DNA of 64,000 bases. Origin: Pipra filicauda. Taxonomy: Eukaryota; Chordata; Aves; Passeriformes; Pipridae. The position numbers and the translations under genes were made by a program. The DNA lies in the NCBI RefSeq assembly GCF_003945595.2, contig NW_024104451.1, forward strand, positions 504,941 to 568,940, given 5' to 3'. The notes below the pieces were generated by a model. It was not told the DNA's origin. It worked only from the letters and a program-made list of their open reading frames with translations, and searched no databases. This document shows, one piece after another, positions 55,787 to 64,000 of this stretch. Within the stretch, counting starts at the first letter, position 1. Each line of letters begins with the position of its first letter.

Positions 55787-56733
55787 AGGGCTTAGGAGAT
55801 AACAGAAGCCGCCACCTCTCTGATAACCTGGACTCCCCTCAAGACTCTCTTTATGCCCCCCAGGACAGGAACCCTTATCTCCTCAGCCCCACTGACTCCT
55901 TCACCATGGATCCCCGATTCCCAGCCCAGAACACGCTCCATGGTGACTGTCTCCTTCCACTCAACAACCAGATCTCCAACAGCAGCACTTTCCCCCGCAT
56001 TCATTACAACTCCCACTTCGAGGTCCCGGACGACAACCCTTTTCCGAGCCATGCTCAAGCCACAAAGATCAACCGCCTGCCTGCAAACCTCCTTGATCAG
56101 TTTGAGAAGCAGCTGCCCATCCACAGGGATGGCTTCAGCACCCTCCAGTTCCAGCGGAGTGACACGAAGCACCGGAGCGAGAGCCCTGGGCGCATCCGGC
56201 ACCTTGTCCACTCTGTGCAGAAGCTCTTTGCCAAGTCCCAGTCTCTGGAGGGCCCCACCAAGGGCAACGTGAATGGGAAGAAGGGGGCAGATGACACCAA
56301 GCAAAACCGGAGGAGCAAGAGCAAGGACCGAGCGAAAACCTCTGAGCCCAAGCGCAGGACCAGGTCCAACATCTCCGGCTGGTGGAGCTCAGATGACAAC
56401 TTGGACAGCGATACCTGCAGCTACCGCAACCCCATGGGGCTCATGACACTGGGCCGGCAGCCCGACCACAGCCAGCCAAAGTACTTCATGCACGCCTACA
56501 ACACCATCAGCGAGCACATGCTGAAATCCTCCAAGAGCAATAACGACCTCAAAGTCACCCCTTGCACCAATATCCCCATCAACAACGACTCCAACTACAT
56601 CAAGCGAGGCTCCTGGTCCACGCTGACGCTCAGCCATGCCCGGGAGGTGTGCCAGAAGGCCTCCGCCACCATTGACAAAGCCTTGCTCAAATCCAAGTCC
56701 TGCCACCAGGACTTGGCCTACCACTACCTGCAG
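55783..56733 (+). CDS. DLGAP4: DLGAP4 (SAPAP4), start-codon exon, residues 1-317
   Basis: This exon encodes the N-terminal part of disks large-associated protein 4, a scaffold of the postsynaptic density that links PSD-95-family guanylate-kinase domains to Shank proteins. The 317-codon frame starts MKGLGDNRSR and carries stretches I recognise from vertebrate DLGAP4: STFPRIHYNSHFEVP (about 68-82), NRLPANLLDQFEKQLPIHRD (97-116), RIRHLVHSVQKLF (137-149), a Lys/Arg-rich segment (about 175-195), SNISGWWSSDDNLDSD (195-210), YFMHAYNTISEHML (234-247) and KRGSWSTLTLSHAREVCQK (274-292). It ends at AYHYLQ, exactly where the vertebrate exon ends, followed by donor GTGGGT in phase 0. DLGAP3 is excluded because its N-terminus differs and it lacks the LPIHRDGFSTLQF and HAYNTIS segments. 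No frameshift or stop is seen. The frame stays open upstream to 55597 and downstream into the intron to 57201, but neither extension resembles the family. Confidence 0.95.
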
Positions 56734-59700
56734 GTGGGTGCCGGGGTAGGGCATGGCATGGTCCATGCAGGGAGAGCACAGGAGTTCAGGGGACATCCTC
56801 TCGCTGGGCACCCTCTTGCCCATGTGACCTTATCAAACATCTCCAGACGGTTCAGCTGCCACCTAAGGTCACACTGCCAGGAGAGGCCCGGGAGGGGCCC
56901 CAGGAATAGACCCCCACTCCTCCTGCGGGGACACTGGTGCACGTGGGGTCCATCTCCCACAGCTGCATCATTGTCCCAGCACCCCCCCCCGTCCCTGTGC
57001 TGTCCCATGGCAGCGAGGGGAGGAGGGCATGTGCCATGCCACACCCTCTGCTGCGATCCCCATTTGCTGCAGGCCCCACACATGCCCCCACTGCCTGCCC
57101 AGACCCTGAAGATGCTGAGGGGAACACTCTTGGGCAGGTGGGTATGTAGCTGCCCACATGTGGTTGTTCCCAGTGGGTGCCCGTGCAGCTGGACATGCTG
57201 AGCGGCCGTGTCTCACACCTCACTTGGACACAGCTCCCCAAGCTCCAGCCCCACTCCCATGGAGACTCCTGCTCCACCACCCCACAGGCTGAAGATCCCC
57301 AGCAATAACTAACACTTACCCCTTATATCCACGCATCACAAGGACGTGCCGGCGTGCCCAGTAAGCCCCACTCTGCCCAGCTTCCCCGGAGTGCTGGTAG
57401 GACCGACCGCTGCCTCACTCGCCCACGCGGAGCAGGGCTGGGGGCAGGGGGGCAATGCCAGCCCCCAGCTTGCATGGCCGTGGCCTGCATGGCTAATGCT
57501 GGTTTGAAACCCCATCACCAACAGCTCCAGGTCACTGTGGCAGATTCCAAAAGCGGTGCTTGAACGACATGAACCTGGTTGTGCCCTAGAGAGAGGAATG
57601 AAGACAAATAAGCCAGACCTGGATGGGGGGAGGAGGGGACCAGTCTGTGTATGTAAATCTCCAGCATCCCTTTAATGAAGAGGTGCCATGGGCTCCCCTG
57701 GTTATGTCCAGCAAGCTTACAAGCTTTAAAGACCAGTGAGTTATTGAAGCACACTCTGTTTCCAATACTGTTCTGGCCACGGCTGCAAATCAAACTTCCA
57801 AGGGACTGAACTTATCAGGAGCATCATCAGGAAAAATGGTCTTGGCCTGGTTTCTTTTTCTTTGCCCCCTCTTTCCAGTTAAGTGTTTGAGGTCAAAGAG
57901 CTGCAGCCATACTCTCTACGGACCCTGTTCCCCTCGGCCTGCAGCGCAGAGCCCATCAGGCAGCTCCGACAGCCCCTTGCCTCTCGGAGTCTGGCCCCAG
58001 CTGGGGATGTGAGGCTGCCCTGGCCATCCTTCCCCCCCATATAATGAGCCTCCGTTTCTCGACAGCCTGACGCAGGGCTGTGGGCACAGCTGGGTGGCAC
58101 GAGCCCGGCCAGCAGCTGGGCAGCCCCACCACTCAGCTGGGAGGACACGGGTGCCCCGCTGCAGCCGAGCGAGCCCCCACAGAAGTGGGACCAGCCCCTC
58201 AGCCCCGGGCCGACCGACGCAGGCAGCACCCAGGTAGGGATCTTGTATTGAGGGGAAGCTTTTGCCCAGCTCCCTCCCACCCTGACCCTGACCCTCCTGG
58301 GACCATCAGACAGGGGCAGTAGCCTGTGCCACTGGACTTGGAGTGGGTAGGGAGCAGCCAACAGCCCTGGCTGCCATGGCTGTAGGGGCACTGGGGGACA
58401 CCAGGGTGCAACCAACATCCCGAGTGCCTGGGGCAGCCACTGCGGCCAACAGCGTCTCACTAGAGCAAAGCCAAGACTCCTGGCACCCAGAAAACACGAT
58501 GTTCGGTGCCCCCGCAAGCTGACAGGTCACAGGTGCTCAGGCTGGTCTTGTACCCGTGTGAGCCACAGAGATCAGGGCACAGGGCTCAGGAACCTCATGG
58601 TAGCATGGGGTGATTGTATCCAGACCTCTCCTCAGCACGGGAAAGGGGCTACACTGGTAATGGAGAAGTCATGTCTGCAGCTGGTGTGTGGGAAACATCC
58701 TTTTGCAAGGCCATGCTCCACCTGGGGACAGGACAAGCCCACTCCCTGGATGTGCCACAGGGAGGAACCACAGGGATTTGCCTGCCCAGTGCCTGGGGAG
58801 CACAGGGGCCCTGCCCTGTTGTGGATGGGGCTGCTGCCAGGCAGAAATGCCTGGTGAGTCCCAGAGGTAAAGGGACATGAGGGAGGGCAGGAGGAGTGGG
58901 ATGAGGACAAACAGGACACCCCAGCCTCCAGGTTGGGCAAGCCCCTCAGCCTATTCACCTCTCCTACCCCATTTGCAGACTCTGGGTAGTCTTGGGCTTC
59001 ACTGGGGACTACTGGGGGGTTCATGTGATGTTTCCAGGCCCATCCCCATACCCAGACATGAGAGATGGTAATCATCCAGCTCGAGGTCCAGCCCTGTCCC
59101 ATCGTCATCAGGGGTTTCTTGGGATCAGTCCCGCAGGTGACACAGCTCTATCCTTAGAGCAGAGTCCCCAAGGAGGGAGACTGTGTTCTCCATGCCCTAT
59201 TCCCCCATCTCCATGGGCCCCACAGGAAAGAGGCTGAGGGGTCAGGATCCCTATGGCTAGGAAGCTCCTTGGAATGGGAGATGACCCAGGCAGGGGTGAG
59301 CAGAAGCTGTGGATCCCAGGATCATACCAAAGGGACAGGCCGTGTGAGGGCTCCCAGGGGACAGTCACCATTAACCTCATGCATCATCCAGATTAGTTTA
59401 CAGTCACACCACACCAGAACTTCCTTAGGCCCCAGGACCCCCAAAAATAGTTCATAATCCAGACTGGGTGGCCTGTTCAGTGTCAGCCACTCAGTGGATG
59501 CTCGCAGCCTCATGCCAGCCCCACCTAGCTGCCATGGAGCAGGAATCCAGCCCAGGTCCTTCCTAGAGGGTGCCCTGCCAGAAGGACAGCCGAGGCCCAA
59601 GGGCTCTGGTTTGCTTTCTCAAGGATGTGGCTGAGCCCACGGCTGACCCCGAGGGAGGCGGCCCTGGAGGGAGCAGCAGTGTGCCCACCTCAGTGCAACC

Positions 59701-62700
59701 TGTGCATGGCCCGTGCGTCCCTGCCTGCTGTGTCCAGCCCTCAAGCTTGGCAGAGCGCTCCTGGGTGGTGCATGTCCATGTGTGGCGGGGCTGAGCTGCA
59801 TGTCAGAGCTGGCACATGTGTGAATGGAAACGCTGTTTGCTCTGCAAGTTTCTTCCTCCAGAAACTGTGGGAGCGGTGCAGCTTCTGCACCCCTGTCCAG
59901 AGCCCAGGAGTGGAGCCTTCCCCTTCCCTCCACTCCCCTCTCTTTCGGGGGATGCCCATGTGACCCCTTCCCTTTTCCCTCCATGCTCTGCTCATGGCAG
60001 GAGAGCAGCAGAGCCAGACAGTGCTGCTGGTTTGTGACATTCAGCATTGTGGCAGCAGTGAACCCCAGTTCCAGGGATGGACACATGCCTGAATCCCACA
60101 TGCACCGCATGGCACCACATAGACCTCGACTGGGCAGAAAGATCCACATCCTGCAGCCTGGAAGACCACCTCTGCTGCCTGCTCTTTACCTCCATGCAGC
60201 CTCAGGGCAGGTGTATCCCCAAGCCTCCACAAGTGCTCTTGACAAGTGCTCTTATATCCACGCCCTCCACACCAGCCAGAACACCATGGGCAAAACCAAA
60301 CCCACACCTGGGAGAGCAGCAAGAAGGGCAGCAGAGTCCTACTGCCAGTGAGGAGCCTCCAGAGCTGCTCTGGGCCAGGCCTGGGTGCCTTCAGGTCCAC
60401 TTGGTCCTGTCTGTGACACATGAGCTGTGCTCAGAGCCTGGAGTCTCACCTGCCAGGAATGCCGCTGCCATCAAGGGGCCTCACTGACCACTGTCAAGGT
60501 CTGTCCTTGACCACAGGAGCTGCTTTGGGCTCATCACCCCCATCGCAGAGCTTCAGACTGTGGGACAGGCTCCTCACATCCTCAGGGGCCTGACAGTGCA
60601 GAGAAGCACCCCAAAAGACCCTGAAGAGCACCTCAAGTACCTATACTGCTTTTGGAGGTCCCCAAGGGCACCTGCTTGTCTTTTCAGGTGTGACACTTAT
60701 GAAACATTTGTCCAGCACTCTGTCCCTCAGGAGCAAGAGCTCCCCCTGGACTCTGTATGCAGGCAGAGGTGGGACACAATCCAGACTGGGGTAGTGGCTT
60801 CAGAGGGTGTCCTGCCAAGCATCTTCCTTCCCTTTGACTGCTGAACTGGAATGTGGAGCCCCCTGACAGCTGTGTCTTGCTGTCTTGCCAAAGTGAAAAA
60901 CGACGGAGAGGCAGGGAAAGGAGAAATAGGCAGCTTGGTGAGGACCAGCGGGCTGTCACGATGCCGCGGGGAGGCTGTCCCTAGGACAGGGACAGGGTCT
61001 GTACAGGGCAGGCAGTGCTGGGGGCTGCCTGGCTCACAGGCTGCACCAGCAGAGACACATTGAAACTCTTTTGTGCAGCTTTGCAGAGAGAGCCAACAGG
61101 ACCAGAGGCCAGGAGGCAAATGCACCAGCCATGGCGGAACTGAGCAGCCCCTGGCCCTGCCCTTGAGCAGCGGCAGTGGAGCAGCCACAGTAGCCTGAGC
61201 TCTTAACATCCCCACTGTCCTAGGCTGAGCCCAGCTCCCCTCACTGCCCCACACCATCCAGCATTTGCCCCTGCACGACCGTGCAGTCCCTGCTCTGCTG
61301 AGCAGCCCAGCTGCTGGCACACTCTGCCTCCTCCGCCAGGCCTGTCCTGTTCCCAGGCCCGCCTGCCCACACCCCAGCCTCGTGCTAGTCTGAGACCCCC
61401 GCAGGCAGGAGCTGCAGCTCACCCCGAGGAAAAGGCAAACAGAAAAATGCAGTCTCCAGTCAGACCTGACAGCAAGGTGATGGGTATAAAAGTGCTTTCT
61501 CAGGGCCCTTGTCTCCTTTAGGAACAGAGCCAGACATCCCAGTAACCTGTTGGGATCCCTCTCATGGCAGGACTTAGCTGGAGCCAGTGCAGTCCCTCCT
61601 GGCCGGCCTCAAGGCCACCAGTATGGACAGAGGCTGGGGCAGAGGCAGGGCTCACACTCAGCAGGGAAAGGGCTCTGGGCTCTTACATTTGTAGGAACCT
61701 GATGGAAACACCTGCAGCCCCTGAGCTGGACACTCATGCAAGCAGCCAGCCTGGGAGCTACGGCCAAGCACAAAGATTGCAGGAGGTAGGGTGGAAAGAG
61801 ATGGGAAAACCCTCACCAGCAGCAAGTGGGGCCAGGGAGGCCTGGCCGGGTGTGGGTCTCATGTGGAAGACTCACTCTTCATTAGTCCCCACCTGGATCT
61901 CACACACCGGCATCAGCCCTGACTGTGTTCCATGCCCCCCAATAATCCCAGTGCTGCGTCATGGGCACACTCCTGGCAGGAGCCCCATCACCCACAGGCT
62001 GTTTGGGTTTTGTTCCACACCTTGCCTTCTCCTGGACACACAGAGGAGGCAGCGGGATGGCAGGACATGGGCTGAGGCCCTGCTTCTTCGGGCACAAGAG
62101 AGCCCTTGGTGTGAGCTGAGCTGTTGTGTGTGGATTGAGCCTGGAAACAGCCCAGGTGCTCTCAGGACCACGAGCAGCCACTACCTGAGGATCTAAACCT
62201 CACCTGAAGATGCTGCACCCCAACAGCATCAGACAGACCCTCAGACTGGCTCTGGCTCCCACAGAACATACCTGCTGTGAACAGGGGTGGGAAAAGGCAC
62301 CACGCAGCATTTAACAGCTCTGGCTCATCACAGCTGCAGCACAACTCTGCATCCCCAGAGCACTGTATGAACACCGACTGCTTAATCCCATGGCTCCCTG
62401 GGGATCTGGGCAGATCCAGCAGCTCCATCCAGCACAGCCAATGTGGATGTTCCTCAGCAGCATGAGGTGTGCTCAGCACAAGACCCATTGCTGCTGCCCA
62501 TGGCACCCACCCACCTGCTGCTCCCTGGGGCAGACTCCCTGGGATCAGCATGGCATGGACATTGCTGCATCTTCACATCTGTCCTTGCTTCTCCCTGGCC
62601 ACATCTCTCAAGGGCAGGACAAAGGCCAGCTGCAATCTGAGCAAGCCACAAAGCCAAGGCTTGCTCCTGGCAACTCGAGCTTCCGCGTCTTTCTCCTTAC

Positions 62701-63522
62701 CTGTCCCACACCATGTGTGGCTCTTGTCCTGGTCCGTTCTGGGCACCTTGGCTCTGTCTCCAGTCCCCCACACAAACCCTTCGCAGGATAGGCAGATGGG
62801 GTGTTGGCTACTGTGGTTGTTCAGTGCTTCAAGCCTCCAGTGGGACCATCAGCTCACCCATCTCTAGTGAGGGATCAAGCGACCGTGTCTGCCTTGAATT
62901 CATTGTGCAGTTGCCATCTTAGTAGAGTTAGAAGTGATTCTCTTGCCAAAGGTGCTGCTCATCTTTGTGCAGAGAGGCCAGCACAAGGTCTGTGTGCCTG
63001 AGCTGCTCCAGAGGGACTTGTGAGAGCCTGACTTGGCTTCAGAAATTAATTTCAGCCACTCAGAGTCACATTCAACTCAGAAATCTAAAAGGGTGTTAGA
63101 ACCCGTCTGGGCTCTGACTCACAAGCCCTGCTCTACAACAGCACTGTTATGTTCAGTGACATGGTCTGTGTGATGAACACCCATGTCTGCTCCTGTCCCA
63201 ATGCCCCACACAGGCCTGGTGAGACTCCCTCCTCCCTCCCCCTTACATCTGGCACTGTGCAGCTTGTATTGGCTGTGTGAGCATGTCTGGGGTGGAGGTG
63301 GTCTGCTGCAGCAGGGGGAATGGCTGTGATGTGCTGAAACAGAAGCCACCAAACCCAGGGCTGCCTGGCATGAAGTGGTAAGGGAGGATTGTAAAGGAGT
63401 TATGTTGCCCATTCCCACTGCACTCCAGTGGAAAGTCCAGCAATCCCCCCAAGTCCCCATGATCCCATTGGTCCCAGAGGTGCCATCCCTCACATCTGCT
63501 TATGCTCTCCTTCCTCTTGTAG
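56734..63522 (+). other. DLGAP4: DLGAP4 intron between the first two coding exons
   Basis: The intron is 6,789 bp, phase 0, with donor CAG|GTGGGT and acceptor preceded by the pyrimidine tract TCTCCTTCCTCTTGTAG. I see no CR1 tail and no LTR inside it, in contrast to the upstream 55 kb. Open frames within it, up to 210-231 codons, resemble no protein I know and fit GC-rich non-coding DNA. A CpG-rich block with a TATA-like box and a splice donor lies at 58037-58233 and is listed separately. Confidence 0.85.
58037..58233 (+). promoter_or_regulatory. Candidate internal promoter and alternative first exon of DLGAP4
   Basis: A TATA-like TATAAT (58040-58045) is followed by about 190 bp that are locally rich in CpG (GACGC, CGAGC, GCCGAGCGAGC, CCGGGCCGACCGACGC). 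The block ends in a good 5' splice site, CCAG|GTAGGG, with GT at 58234-58235. This is the architecture of a first exon. A polypyrimidine tract and CAG at 57855-57879 could instead make it part of an internal exon, but that 354-bp exon would have an early in-frame stop (TTA AGT GTT TGA), so a coding cassette is unlikely. DLGAP4 is known to use more than one promoter in mammals. Use of this site is a guess from sequence. Confidence 0.25.
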
Positions 63523-63740
63523 GTGCCTCAGGGGGAGTGGAACAACACGCTGTCCAGGGACAAGGACAGCGAGATCCCGTGCCGGCGCATGCGGAGCGGG
63601 AGTTACATCAAAGCCATGGGGGATGATGATAGTGAAGACTCAGAAAACAGCCCCAAACCATCCCCAAAAACTGCAGCTCGGAGGCAGAGTTACCTCAAGG
63701 CCACCCAACAGTCCCTGAGTGAGCAGAGCACCACACAAAG
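63523..63740 (+). CDS. DLGAP4: DLGAP4 (SAPAP4), second coding exon, residues 318-389, gene continues beyond window
   Basis: The exon opens directly after the acceptor TTGTAG with V-P-Q and runs for 72 codons plus two bases, ending ACAAAG|GTAACG in phase 2. It holds two copies of the SAPAP repeat that binds the guanylate-kinase domain of PSD-95/MAGUK proteins: RRMRSGSYIKAMG (about 338-350) and ARRQSYLKAT (about 369-378). In both, the serine before the tyrosine matches the phosphoserine known to drive binding in the family. An acidic spacer, DDDSEDSENS (351-360), and proline-rich SPKPSPK separate them. The TAA right after the splice site lies in the intron and is not the protein's stop. The remaining repeats and the C-terminal GKAP homology domain must lie downstream of the window. 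Confidence 0.95.
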
Positions 63741-64000
63741 GTAACGCTGGAGCTCCTCCAGGAGCTCTGCATGGGTTCCCAGGGCCACCCCTGGAGCAGG
63801 CCTCGGGGTCTGGCCAGCAGCAGCACCCCACAGAGGCTCCAAGTGGGGATCAGAGCCCAGCAGGGCTCCTGCACCCCAGCTCAGGCAGGGGCAGAGACAT
63901 GAAGAGAAAAGTGGGACAGGAGGAGATGTGGCAGAGGAATGGAGAGAGCTCCCCATCCTGATGACTCCAGATAGCCCTGGCATTAGGAGCTGCTCCAGGT
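63741..64000 (+). other. DLGAP4: Start of the next DLGAP4 intron
   Basis: The segment begins with donor GTAACG and runs to the window edge. It is GC-rich and unique, with no further exon or repeat recognised. Confidence 0.75.

Noticed and set aside
57880..58233. Possible 354-bp cassette exon between a good acceptor and donor
   Set aside because: The phase-0 reading from DLGAP4 meets a stop at the fourth codon, so it is not a coding cassette. It is kept only as part of the alternative-promoter idea.
60727..61422. 231-codon minus-strand open frame in the intron
   Set aside because: It has no resemblance to a known protein and lies opposite to the host gene without any supporting signal.
61564..62196. 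210-codon open frame inside the DLGAP4 intron
   Set aside because: The composition is that of GC-rich intron, and the residues show no recognisable motif.

Overview
This is vertebrate nuclear DNA, almost certainly from a bird. More than twenty pieces of the avian LINE family CR1 occur on both strands, many keeping the short ATTCTGTGA-type 3' tail. There is also a solo LTR of a type I associate with songbird endogenous retroviruses. The one recognisable protein-coding gene has split exons with GT/AG splice sites. The order Passeriformes is an inference from the LTR, not a proven assignment.

Layout. Positions 1 to about 55,690 hold no coding exon that I can recognise. This stretch is GC-rich unique DNA broken up by CR1 fragments, the largest being a 5'-truncated, frameshifted copy at about 1,480-3,375 with a dead reverse transcriptase. 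A 668-bp solo LTR lies at 25,719-26,386 between perfect 5-bp target-site duplications. Several GC-rich minisatellites are present (17-bp, 18-bp, 19-bp, 20-bp and about 50-bp units). A few AT-rich stretches free of recent repeats look like candidate conserved non-coding elements, mainly 14,865-15,010, 16,480-16,870, 20,215-20,730 and 44,918-44,995.

The right-hand 8.3 kb belongs to DLGAP4 (SAPAP4), a postsynaptic scaffold gene read on the + strand. The start-codon exon (CDS 55,783-56,733, 317 codons) is followed by a 6,789-bp intron and a second coding exon (63,523-63,740) that carries two binding repeats for the guanylate-kinase domain of PSD-95-type proteins. The gene continues beyond the window. 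The 55 kb upstream is therefore probably 5' flank and/or 5'-UTR introns of DLGAP4 together with its regulatory DNA, although no upstream untranslated exon can be proved from sequence alone.

I did not find an undescribed molecular system. The observations most worth checking are an 8-codon upstream ORF whose stop overlaps the DLGAP4 start codon as ATGA, the intact solo LTR, a TATA-like plus CpG-rich segment ending in a splice donor inside the DLGAP4 intron, and an RFX/CRE-like composite motif near 48,080.
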